DNA of 64,000 bases, taken from Nereocystis luetkeana (Eukaryota > Sar > Phaeophyceae > Laminariales > Laminariaceae). Positions 1 to 11,904 of this stretch are shown here, in pieces; the first letter of the stretch is position 1, and every line of letters starts with the position of its first letter. Where the stretch lies: assembly GCA_031213475.1 (NCBI GenBank), contig JARUPZ010000011.1, positions 5,568,513 through 5,632,512 of the forward strand, read 5' to 3'. A program made the position numbers and the translations under genes. The notes beneath the pieces are model-generated. The model saw nothing but the letters and a program-made list of their open reading frames with translations, had not been told where the DNA came from and searched no databases.

Positions 1-200
1 GCACATACAGCAACACGAGTAGACTATACGAGTGTTGAGTGCGTACTGATTGCACGAGTTTTGTCCCGGGAATATGTAATCATACATGAAACATCTCTCA
101 CTACCAGGTATAGGGTGCATACAGTGACACTGGCTTCCGCCTGTTGTACCTGGTGCCCAAAATCAAGCAGTAGATGCTACCAATGTACTACCTCTCGTAA

Positions 201-279
201 TAGTAGGGTGTTGAAAGACCCCCCCTCTCTCGGTCTCTACTAGTAGGGTGTTAAAAGACCCCCCCTCTCTCGGTCTCGA
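201..279. repeat. 40-bp direct repeat, two units
   Basis: The units start at 201 and 241: TAGTAGGGTGTTRAAAGACC followed by a C/T-rich half ending CTCTCGGTCTC. They differ at a few bases. Confidence 0.85.
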
Positions 280-450
280 AAGGGGAGTGCGTGGTCAATG
301 CATTGGTCAAAATAACTTGAGGCAAGCAACAAACGAGTACGCGCCCTGCCCACCTCGCCGGTGCTCCCTGTCGAAAGGGATGCGCGGTCAATGGCCAAAT
401 TGTCAAGGCAAGCAACAAATGAGTACGCCTGCCGCCCCCCCCCCCCCCCC
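274..450 (+). repeat. Poly-C-ended family B, two partial copies
   Basis: Two copies of the GGTCAATG...AAGCAACAAATGAGTACG unit (about 274-345 and 360-450); the second runs into a C-tract that joins a family C copy. Confidence 0.75.
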
Positions 451-451
451 C

Positions 452-660
452 CCACAGGCAAGCAATGTCTGCCTGGTCGGTGAAAACCCGACATACTCCG
501 CCCCGGCATTGAAGGGATGCGAGGGTCTATGGTCATACGACTACGGCCATGCATGAGATCGAGTACATCTCTCCTATCGAGCACACCCCCATCCGGCATT
601 GTAGGGGAGCGAGGGTCCATGGTCATACGAATACGGCCATGCATGACAATGACTACACCC
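452..660 (+). repeat. Poly-C-ended family C, 3' module plus partial second
   Basis: Contains GTCATACGACTACGGCCATG and the GAGCACACCCCC end; a shorter second copy follows at about 593-660. Confidence 0.8.
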
Positions 661-1423
661 CCCCCCGCCCTCCCCCCCCCGCTCGCCTGTAAGGCCGCCG
701 AGAGATCAAAAGGTAGAAAACAACCGGCTTTTTGGTCGCTTCTTTCTTTACCAATACAGACAGATCCATTTTCTTTTCGCGGGCCCATAACTTTGCCAAC
801 CGCAGCCAATCCCTGCCGTATATCTACTCGTAGCGGTAGAAGGCGCTCGCTATACTCGCATGTGTACCGCGGTAAGAAACGCGTATTTTTGGAGTCGAGA
901 CTCATTTTTTTATTCGGTTGCCACCATCGAGTACGGTACATAAGACACCCACCAGAATAAGAAAACGAGAAACGAGCACTGAAAAAAGGCAGGCAGCCTG
1001 AGATTGACACGAAAATAAGAAACCCGGGAAAGTATCGCTAAGCTGGAGTTCGTTTAATAATGTAGAACGCCCCGATTTTCCAAATAAGAAACCCGCAACC
1101 TGGGCAGTGTACATGTTTCTTAATATAGGTGTCCTGCACTGCTGCTGCTGCACAGGCTACTTCCTATTGACAATTTTATGGGTTTTTGTATGGCACGCCC
1201 GAACCCTGACCAGGGTTTCTCCGGTCGAATTTTCTTATTTGAATCGCGAGAAAACGAGCCTCAATTTCTTACACTGGCCGAATTTATTAACCCCATTTAT
1301 TTAGAGCTGCTCTCTCGTTGTAAGGACAATTGGGGGCAACATTCCTAGAGAGCTAAGACGTGAATATACGTTTCTGTACAGTGCGGTATACTAGAAGGGT
1401 TATTGACCCTTTTTTTGTACGCA

Positions 1424-1540
1424 TGACCGCAAGTCCCGTTTTGGAGACAAAACTACCTACTTAGAATTTGAGTGGTTTTGTCCCCGAAACGGGTCCTACT
1501 TAGAATTCGAGTGGCTTTGTCCCCAAAACGCGGGACGGAC
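1424..1540. mobile_element. TTAA-type MITE, degenerate copy
   Basis: Shows both arms (AGTCCCGTTTTGGAGACAAA and TTTTGTCCCC...) with the right arm duplicated; termini are worn. Confidence 0.6.
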
Positions 1541-1879
1541 GTTTTCCCAGAAAGGGTCAAGAACGGGCGACGAGAGGGATGGACGGATGGATGGATGGAT
1601 AGATCTGTGGCAAGTATTTGTTTGTGTGGTCATGAATCTTCCACGCAACAGCTGCTTCGGACAGATCGTTCCGGTCGCCTCGCCTATCTACGAGAGCTTT
1701 TATGTTTCCGTGGGAGCGCTCGAGGCGCACAAACAAGATTTTACACAAAAATATATATCAAATCAGGACATTGCGCGCAGACGATGTATGTACGAGTATG
1801 TATGTACTGGTAGTATTAAGTCGCCACATATAGACGTGCGCCAAAACGAGCAGCTCTTCTTCTGCCAGTCTCCCGCACT

Positions 1880-2290
1880 GTCGGTCGGCCACTCTCATAA
1901 AGAAAAAGTCCCACAAGAAACTCAGCCTGACGTTTCCAGTGAAATGAGAATTCGGAAGCGGTTGTGCTGAAATAATGAGAAATTCGGAAGCGGTTGTGCT
2001 GAAATAATGAGAAATTCGGAAGCGGTTGTGCTGAAATAATGAGAAATTCGGAAGCGGTTGTGCTGAAATGAGAGTGGAAACACACACCCTTTCTAAAATA
2101 AGAAAGATACCCTTGGCAAGCATCCCAGTTTCTAGTAAAAGTACCGTACTACTGTGCGCTACCGGCCGGCCCTCTCATGATAAAAAGAGCCCCACAAGAA
2201 AATCAGTCAGACATTTTCTGGGGGGGAAAATGTTAAAAAATTGGGAGCGGCTTTACAGAAGTCAGTGTGCTACAACACCCATGCTGAATT
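1880..2290 (+). repeat. Family H, two copies with an internal 32-bp tandem repeat
   Basis: Two copies of a unit containing AGCCCCACAAGAAA, CAGWCWGACRTTT and GGAGCGG. The first ends in a 32-bp unit (TTCGGAAGCGGTTGTGCTGA plus AATAATGAGAAA) repeated four times at about 1943-2070. Confidence 0.75.
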
Positions 2291-2803
2291 ACTAAACCCT
2301 AGCGTATCAATTTACTACTGAAGGCCCGATGTACTGTACGCGGAGAAAGAGGCGGGAAAAATATCGGCGTGGCTGTAACTGTCCGGCCTAAAATGACCGA
2401 CGAAGCGGATTCGTTTCCCCACAATATGCACGCGACAGCCGTACTACTACAGAGCACATCACAATCACTGCAGCAGCGTTCCAGCCCCAGCGTGATTGCG
2501 CTCCTTGTACGTCTCGTCGTGCACACTTTTTACCGCAACCAAAAGTGCAAGAAAATCGTCGGAACCCTAAGAGAGCCATTCGTCCAGAATCGACCACCAA
2601 CGCAGTTTGGGGAACCATTTGAGATCGGCCCATCGTTGAGGTTCGGCTGCCTTTGAAATCCGACCACCGTTCGGATAGTTTCTCACGTTATTACGCTTGC
2701 CACCCGCTCCCCACACGCCTCCGCCGACTCCTCCTCGCTTATCCTTGAAAGAAAAAAAACTACACCGATTTATGAAACCCCGTGTCCATTTTCAGCGTGT
2801 GTT

Positions 2804-3208
2804 TCACATATCGCCGTACGTCCCGTCGTCGGCCAACCATGGAGGGAACGGATCGGACATTCGCGCCCAACCCGCCGGCCCCGCGGCCATCTCCTCCTCC
2901 GTCAAGAGGCACCGGCGCAGCTCCGACGTGAGAGAGCTCTCGTCCATCCCGATCCCTATGAAGACGAGCTCGTTGCGCCTAGTGTCCGCGTCAGCGTAGG
3001 CGTTAGCGCTAGCGTCGGCGTTAGCATCAGAGCTCGCGTGAACACGAGCACTAGCTTTGGCGGCGGCGGCGGTGGCTTCTAATCCCCCCGCGTCTTGACG
3101 GTCAGGCTCGTCGTCATCCCACGAGCCGCCGAATTCGGTCGCGAACGACCCCCCCGCTTGGTTCCACACCCCCGCCGTGTCGTGCCGCGTGGCGAGCCAC
3201 AAAAATCC
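2804..3208 (-). CDS. G3E GTPase exon 6 (C-terminal end and stop)
   Basis: 134 codons plus stop, acceptor CTCCTGCAG. It begins GFLWLATRHDTAGVWNQAGG and ends with LVFIGIGMDE, CLLTEEEM and DPFPPW, all typical of the family. About 45 residues of Ala/Asp/Asn repeats from a GCGTTAGCG-type repeat (2985-3075) are inserted in the middle. Confidence 0.93.
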   Translation of the reverse strand, partial: GFLWLATRHDTAGVWNQAGGSFATEFGGSWDDDEPDRQDAGGLEATAAAAKASARVHASSDANADASANAYADADTRRNELVFIGIGMDESSLTSELRRCLLTEEEMAAGPAGWARMSDPFPPWLADDGTYGDM

Positions 3209-6200
3209 CTGCAGGAGGACCGCCAGCGGCGGCAGGGGGGGGCGGGGGGGGGGGGGGCGTACTCATTTGTTGCTCGCCTTAGTCATTTGACCATTGACCA
3301 CGCATCCCTTTCGAGACGGAGCACCGTTCCTACTCCTAATAGAGACACCTCCAACAATTGGGCGCTCGGGGGGGGGGGGGGGGGGGGATCAGACGGAGTG
3401 ACGCCCCGCCTACCAGGTATATAACTAATTCGCAGGTAAATATGCTTTCGTTGCCTCAACCCACAAGGCCGCCACACGAGCTCCGCGGGTTTTTTTTTTT
3501 TTTTTCGGGTATGCCGACCCAGGCATCGCGCGACAGGCACGGACGGCATCAACATCGCCGCGCTTGTAAAAAAACGCTTACTGGGGTCGGCTGCGGCTGG
3601 GGCGTACAGTTTTTCCCGTGGCAAACCAACCGTTGTCAGTCGTACGAAATGCTATTTATCGAAACAGTTTCCGCCTAATACGGGGGACCATAGTCAATAG
3701 AACCAAATATTGTTAGTAAAAATGGTTAACTATATAGGTTTTTATGTCTATCATAGGTCCTATTAACTATGGTCCTCCGCAATAGTCGTGCTGCTCTCCA
3801 TGCGCGGAAGGAGAACGCGGTGCAAAAAGAAAAAAAAAAAGAAAAAGAAAAAAAAGGCTACCTTGCCTACTGCAACCCTCCGCCCCCCCCCTCGATGTTC
3901 AGGAACATTACTATTACGGGGGACCATAGTAAACAGGACCAAAATATAGTCAGTAAAAATAGGTAAATATGTAGTTTTTTTGTGTACCATAGGTCCTATT
4001 TACTATGGTCCCCCCCGTAATACCAATAATGTTCCTACAATAGGCAAGGGGCGGCAACAAACCCCGCGGTGGTGTTTCTCGCTTTCTCACGTTACTCTAC
4101 ACGTAACGGTGACAAACATAACACGACGCGGTGGTGCCTTCTCTTCCCCCCCCCCCCCCCTCGCTATATCCCCTCACCTTCGACCGCAAAACCGACGGAA
4201 GGTGCGCCATGACGAAGCCCATCAGGCGGTCGGGGTGAAACGGTTTCCGCGCATGAAACGTGAAGCTCCCGATGCCGTACGCCTTCCCCCGACGCCGAGG
4301 GGCGCCGCTGTCAAGGTCGCCGCCGGCGTGCCCGTACTCTTCGCCTTGCTCGTGTTCACGCCTGTGGGCGGCGGCACGCTCGGCATCGTCGTTCAGAGCC
4401 TGTGTCAAGCAGGGAGCGACGAAGCGAACGCGTTCATTCGTGTCGAGATGTGATGAAAGAGAGAACGAGGGAGCGAGAGGGGGGGGGGGGGGGGGGGGAG
4501 GGAGGGAGGGAGGGACAACAACAATCGGGCGCTAGGTGTTGAGGGGCCAGGGCACTACGGCAGTTGCTTCGCCGTGGGTGCAACATGTGGACAAAGACAG
4601 CACGTGCCACACAGATGCGAAACCAAATTATAGACCCACTGCAGAGGGAGGGAATGGGGCGGGGAGGTGTACTCATTATCATGCATGGCCGTAGTCGTAC
4701 GACCATGGACCCTCGCACCCCTTCAATGCCGGGACGGAGCATGTCGGGTTTTGACGGACCAGGCAGTCGTTGCTTGCACCAAGCGCGAAGCGCCGTGAGG
4801 TGTCTGGCGAGTCGCATGAAGAGGGGGGGGGGGGGATGAACAATATTTTGCGGTCGTATATTATTGCCTATACGGTGTTCTTTGTGCCTCCCACGGGCAC
4901 CAAACGCTGCTGAACGTACGCCTAAGAAAACTGAGTACAGATTGCTTCGTGTACCATCATCAATTATTCTGTGCGGTCCCGGGCCAACCTAACCGAGGTC
5001 ACCATCGCGTCACACACAAGCGCGTGAGCACAACTACAATCCTAACGACCACAACTACAATGCTAACGACCACAACGAGAACGACTGCAACGACAACGCG
5101 CACAGCGACCACGACCACAATGATAAAACCGTTACAGCATGCTCAAAGGTACAACCATAGGTACTACGCGACCACAACCATAGCGACCACAACCATAGCG
5201 ACCACAACAATAACGACCACAGTGATAACGACCACAACGATAACGACCACAAATATAACGACCATAAACGATAACGACCACAGTGATAACGACCACAACG
5301 ACAAAACCATTTACGCCATGCACGACGGCGCAGGCACGGGCAACAGGCGTCACCACATAAACCTCGTCAAAGATTTTGTCTCACTTGCAACCACCCGGCG
5401 GCCTGCGAAGCCTCCTCGAAGTCGAAGTCCCCCGTCCCGAGCACATCGTCGAGGCCAACGTCCGAGCTGACCGTCCGCGTCACGCGCGCCGCCGGGTTGA
5501 GCCGCCGGATGAGAGTCTCGAGGGTGGCCATGTCGTCTTCGCTGGCCAGGTCTGCCTTATTGAGGAGAATCACGTTCGCAAACTCGACCTGCGAAAAAAA
5601 AAAGAAAATAAATAAATAAATAAATATATATATATATATATATTAAATGAAAAAAGGGTTGTGATATGGAGATTGCTCTCAAACAAAATGAAAGAAGACA
5701 CCTCAAAGATGTGACATCGAGGGTATCGTCGATCCTATTTCATCCCGACAATCACGTTGAATGCTCTCAGCGTATATTTACACGACACGATGATGCAGCC
5801 GTTAGGGGGGGACTGCGTAGAGACTAGTGGGCGTTCCTTCTCCCTGTGCTATTTTGTGTGACCCAGGGAGGTTTGCCGTTCCCTCCCTCGACACAACAAC
5901 GAAAAACCCGTCGTGTCCTGCCACCATGCGTGCCTGAATATTGTGGAAACCCCTCCCGGCCGGCCTCATCGAAACCAGAGGAGCACCGAACACATTTATT
6001 GATTGCGAACGGGGTTTACAACTACAAGCGGACGAGGCAGGGACGTGCGCAAAGGTCGTCGATTGAGGGTCAACGGTACGTGGAGGCCATACCGCCGGAG
6101 ATTCATTGGGTGGGTGACACTGCATGCGTCTCGTCAAGGGTGACTGTGGCGCGTGATTAGCGGGAAGAGCGGTTAACCCCCCTGCTCCGTTTCGAAGCGG

Positions 6201-7331
6201 ATGCGCGGTCAATGGCCAAATGACTGAGGCAGGCAACGAATGAGTACGCCCCCCGCCCCCTGATGTTGGGGGGGGAAAAGGCCTATTACGGGGGACCATG
6301 GTAAATAGGACCAAATATTGTTACTAAAAATAGCGAAATGTATAGGTTTTTGTGTTTACCGTAGGTCCTATTTATTATGGTCTCCCGTCATAATAACTTG
6401 TGGTGCAGATAAGACTCACCCGGTCTTGAGACGAATGACTTCGAAAGCAGAGTAGCATAACTTGTGCAGGTAGCAAAAAGGGTCACCTCTTTTAGAACCG
6501 CAACCCTCCGTTCTTAGGGTCAAACTACTTGAAAATAGAGTGTCACAGCTTGTGCAGTAGCAAAAGGGCTATCCATCCTTTTATAGAGTACTGCACTGCA
6601 CCAGAAACCTGCATCCAAGTCTAGATCCAAGTCGTTCTGTCCCCAATTCTCCCCCCGATGGGAGTGCAGTCCTAAATGGGGATAAGAGGGTAGTCTGATA
6701 GCTCGCTCGAGACCCTCAGCAAAACCACGCAGCTGAGACTCGGCCACGGCGGGGGGGAACAGGCGGGAGGGGGGGGGGGGGGGCGTCGCATACGCATCCA
6801 GCCTGTTTCTTCGCTCTGCTACGTACTCGAGATAAATAATAATTTTAAAAAAACTCAACAAAAACAAAATCTTAAGTGAAACTCTGCCCACAACGATCAC
6901 CCTCGTGCGCGGACATCCCATGCGCAACCGCCCGTTCTATCTATTAACTTATCACGCACGTTCTCAAAAGGAACCCGACAAAAAAACAAAATGGTGTAAC
7001 TGTAAACGGGAACAATCCAAGTGTCTGTCTGCTACTCGCCTGGGACACGAGTAGGTCGGCGACCGTTCGAGTGTCCCCCTCCCCTGCCTCCAACCCCCTC
7101 TCCTCGAGGTCGTCCGCCTTCCGCACTTCGTCCAAAAATGACGTCGAGTCCACCACAGTCACCAGGGTGTCCACGGCGTACACCCCCCCCCCTCCTCCGC
7201 CTCCCCCCGCGGCCGTACCGGTACCGGTGCCAGCTATCTCGACCATCACCCCTTCTTCTTTTTCTTCTTCTCGCCCTACGTCGCCAGTGTCCCCGTCGCT
7301 GACTTCCCCTTCGGCGGATAAGCCGCCGCCC

Positions 7332-7362
<31 letters not shown>

Positions 7363-10300
7363 CGCTGCTGCTGCTTGGGCTTGTCGCTAGCGCCTGCGCC
7401 ACCGGTGTCGGGTCCGAAATTCCGGTGGACTCGATGATGAGGTGCCGGCATTTTCCATCGCGCGCGATGGCCTCCACCTGGACGCACAGCACAACGTGCA
7501 TTACAGCACCGCACAGAAATGGCGAGGTAGGGGCGCACTAGCGTCCATCAGTACTCTCGATACCACACAACATCATACCACGCGCTCCAGAGTGCACGGA
7601 TCGCGCTCGGACCTCGGCCAATGTGTCCGGACGGGCTTCCCGTGTCGGCTACTCGGCGTTTCGCCTAAAAAGCGCTCATACGGAGAGCAAACTTGGACAA
7701 AAGTACGAAACATTCACAAAAGCACAACTAGTAATACATACCAGGTACCAGGTACCAGGTATGGTATATGTATGCGTACAAGGGTCTTGCGGCTGACGCC
7801 GCCCGTTCAATGTAGCGAGCTCAAGACCTTGGTGGTGGCTGACGCCTATCTACCTGCTGTGGTATTTTTAATAGGGGATGTTTGGTATACGTCGGACTGG
7901 GGACATGGTTGCCCGACGGGAAAATTAATGGCAGCAACAACCACAAGCGATCACCGGAAAGTAAAAAAAAAACACCACCATATAAAAAAAGGTCATGCCA
8001 TATTCATGGTCTAGGCGGTATACCATTGCAAGAACCGCGTCAATATGTTTGCAAGTAATTTTTAGGTCCCGAGAGAGGGACACAGCAGCGGTAAATACCT
8101 CTCTGGACGGCAATTTAAGCACCGTTGGGTATCCATATTTATGTACAAACGCTCTACCTGGTATATATTTTTCACCGAAAGTGGTGAGTTACAACTGCAC
8201 CAGCGCTTCGAGGGTAACGCACTGCAGCTGGAAGAACAATTTGAAGAAATTAAAGCGGGTGGACACTGCTAGCAGTGGTAGATTGAGTGGCTCGCCTCCC
8301 GCTGCACCAGCGCCGCTTCGGGGATACAGACTTACTCGGAACTAGGCCTAGAAACGAGAGCAGGTGGAAAACTGCCAGCGGTGGCGGTTTCAACGGCTCC
8401 GGCTCAGCTTGAGCTTCACCAGAGATCCCCCCCTCTGCACACCACGCTCTGGTTTGGGCTACTCGCACGCACGCACACACGCACGCACGCACTGCTGCTG
8501 GGAGACTCACCTCCAGGAGAAGGTCATCGAGAAGCGTGCAGCAGATGCAACCGCCTTGCATCGCCACTGCCACGCCGCCGCCGCCGCCGCCGCTGCTGCG
8601 CTGCTGCTCCTCCTCACTGCCCACCGATCTGATATCGGTGCCGAGAAGACCGCCTGCTTTTCCCTCCCGCGCTTCCGGCCGTATCTGATCCTCACCGAGT
8701 GTGAGAAGCTGAACGTCGATGTTCACATCAGCCTGGGAGTTATATGGCGCGAGAGCGGCGTGCCGCCGTGGGATGGGATGGGGTGGGGGGGGGGGCGGGG
8801 GGCGGGGCGGGCGAATGGGTGGGTGGTTGGGATGGTGAGTGGGTGGCGGGAGGGTACGCCCATAATAAACGGCTGGAGCATTTGACGGGCGAATGGAATG
8901 GAACTGGTTTCTTGTGTTGGACGAGCGTGCAGCAGGTGCTATTCATAACTATGACTACGAGGTGCGCTGGTGAGCTTTTTGAATTTCTCCACACAAGAGA
9001 TACTACATGACTACGACAACTGTCCAGAGCAGATGGAGCGACGGAGTAGCTCGCGAGTACACACAGCGCCCTGCCGGATTTTACTCGTAGCCGTTGGTAG
9101 CGCCACGCCTCGATTTCTCGCCGAGGAGTCTTACACTCGCATAGGATGCGCGCGTGTGGCCCCACCCCAAAAGACGCCGCGGGCGGTGGTTGGCCGAAGT
9201 ACTGCTGTGCACACCAATGAGCTGTAGTTGACCGACAGACAGATGAAGGTGGTCTCCGCTCTATCGTTCCTACTCGTTCCTACTCTTTGCTGGCACGGGC
9301 AACAGCGACAGCCAACCCTACGGCATCGATCGACGAAGTATGCGGCATTCAGCGCACTGCGGATTTTACGTATAAGGCAGGTGGGGTAAACTGTATTGGA
9401 TCAATTTGAGAGTTGAAACAAAAAATGTGCATCCTTTATTGTCGCCAAAAAAAAAGGGGGGGGGGGGGGAGGGGGGTACACGATAATGATATGTGTGCCC
9501 GATCAGCTGCGAGAGCGAACGTATCGTCGAATATCATTTTTTAAACTGTGAGTGATAATAAGATCGCGCGTAATACGGATTTGATATATTTGTAAAAATA
9601 AAAACAAAAGCTGTGAGATCGAGGGTTTCGTCGGATTTTCTATCACCATCTCGTCGGTGCGCATCTTATACTGTTCGATAAAACTAAAATAAGTTCCACT
9701 GAGATGCTCGTCTCTGTCGGTAAACTGTTTAACGTTACACAGTACCTGGTAGTAGTCTAACGCATGTATATCTATACACCTCCCAAATTAAAAAATTAAA
9801 TACAAATCAAAGACGGCAACTACATTCATTCGTTTTTCGGGCACACGTATTATTCAATATTGTAGCCTTACTCCTAGGTATATTTCTCGCTAAGCGTGCT
9901 CGGTTGGTGCATCCCAGACATCTCAGATGGACACCGCCTCCTTCTATCACTTGCCGGCAAGAGCCCTACTATACTCTTTCTTCTTTCGTTTATAAGTTGT
10001 GTGCGTGCGTGTACCCAGAGCACGGCACCGCGGGCGAGCTCGGCGCCGTCGCGGGTGCCAGCGGGTGCAGGCAGATAGAGGGGGGGTTGCAAGGAGCGCG
10101 GTCGCCGTTTTCGTGGCTAGACGTTGCGTGTGCCTCGAGACCGAGGGATGCGTGAATGGGCTCTGTCTGGCCTACTGGTGTGGGGTTGGATATAATATGT
10201 ACGAGTCTATAGGGGTCGTTTGGGATCCAAAAATAGGATTCAGGCCGTACTTATTTTGGCGAACAAGCTGAATTTCACAGAGAGAGCATCGCAGTCTGAG

Positions 10301-11868
10301 CACTAACATTGTCGATCTGGCGAACGAGGGCCACGGTGAGCACCGGGTTTCACGCAAGGCGCTGGACGGGGCCCACGGAGGCAGAGAGGGAGAAAATCTT
10401 TGGGGACCGAATCGGTGGCGAGGTGGTCGCGAGAGGGGCGGGCAGCGCACGAAGCGGAGAGAAGGTCTGCTGTTCGGCTATTCTTTTTACCGGCGCAATG
10501 TGTCCCATTCAGCTGGCGGAAAACGATGACATCAGAGGGGATGCGGATTATTTTTCTTTCTGAAATTTCCGTTTTCCTTTTCTTCATTGTTTTCGCGTTT
10601 CTGTGCCGTGCTGACGTTATCCACGACAGCAAAACAGCAGCAGAACGATCGATGAGTTGGATAGCGGCAGCTGTATAGCGACGTTGCTTCGCGCCCGACG
10701 CGCGGTCGGCGCATCTCTCCGTGGCCAGACTACAGTCGGCTGGCGTGGGCTCGGGCCTAGAGACCAAGAGCAGCGCATTTGGCGCGCACCTCTCCGTGGA
10801 TGCGTACTCGTAGATTGATATCACCGCTGTACAGCAGCAGCGGCAGCAGTCAGCCACATTGTGAACACACAAAAGTACGGCGAGGCATGGTCGCCTCTCG
10901 AGGAGTCGGGGCACCTTTAGCGGCACGATCCAGCGGACGGCCTGCTTGCACACCGCTGTTTTCGACGATTCGATCAGATGATGGGCGAGCGTTGCAACCT
11001 CACGAAACATGACCCCAGGCGATAATAGATAAAATAGGACCCACAGCATTTTTTTCGCGTTTCCGTGCATATTCCGCGATACGCGATTTTTTTTTTTTAA
11101 TCCTGTTCGTAACGGGGGTCCCATTGCAATCTGGGACAAAGGATCTTTAGGTTGGTAGGTTGTTCACGTATTTTGGTTCCTGTTGGGATCAAGGCACGGG
11201 CGACGACCCAACCCAACCCCTGACTCTAACCCTAACCCTAACCCTAACCCTGACCCCAAACCGCAGCCACAACGGGCCAAAACTCGCCATACACGCGGCT
11301 GCGCCGCGTTAGCATCGAACCAGGAAGCTTCTCAATTGCGGACGACGATTCCGAAGTGCAGACCGCGCTATGCAATTTTCATGTCGAAAACATCCCCAAA
11401 GATCCCTTCTCCCAGATTGCTAAACCTTAGTAACGGCCCTAAATAGGGCATACCATCGATGGTACCAGGTACGTACCTGGTATATTTTCATTTGCAATAC
11501 CTTCATGTGGCCCCGCCGTGGTGGCCGCTCGTTCCCTACTGCTGGAGTACGTACACATACCTGGTGTACTGGTGGCACACCACCGTGTGCAACGAGCATG
11601 AAAGTGAGGCAGGCGCCTCTTCCTCCTTCTCGTCATGCGCTACTTCTCAGTTTCTCACCATGTCGTTGACGATCACGGCGATGGGCAGCCGCTCCTGCCT
11701 CGCTTGCCGGAGCACGTTCCTCATCAGCGTCGTCTTGCCCGCCCCGAGAAACCCAGACAGGAGCGTCACCCTCATCACACCATCCCCGTCATGGTCGATC
11801 CCACCACCACCACCACCACCTCTAGCAGCATCCAGAGTCAGCTCTTCTTCCTCGTTGCCGCTGCCGAC

Positions 11869-11904
<36 letters not shown>

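Larger units (their letters stand above)
1..1420. other. Intergenic start of window, repeat fragments only
   Basis: No gene seen. It holds a 40-bp direct repeat (201-279), poly-C-ended repeats of two families (274-660) and AT/GC-mixed sequence with no convincing frame from 700 to 1420. Confidence 0.6.

Noticed and set aside
240-1010. 256-codon minus-strand frame at the window start
   Set aside because: It runs through family B and C repeats and C-runs; no start context and no family likeness.
11222-11253. Chromosome end or fusion point
   Set aside because: Too short, single orientation, and inside the intron of an intact gene.
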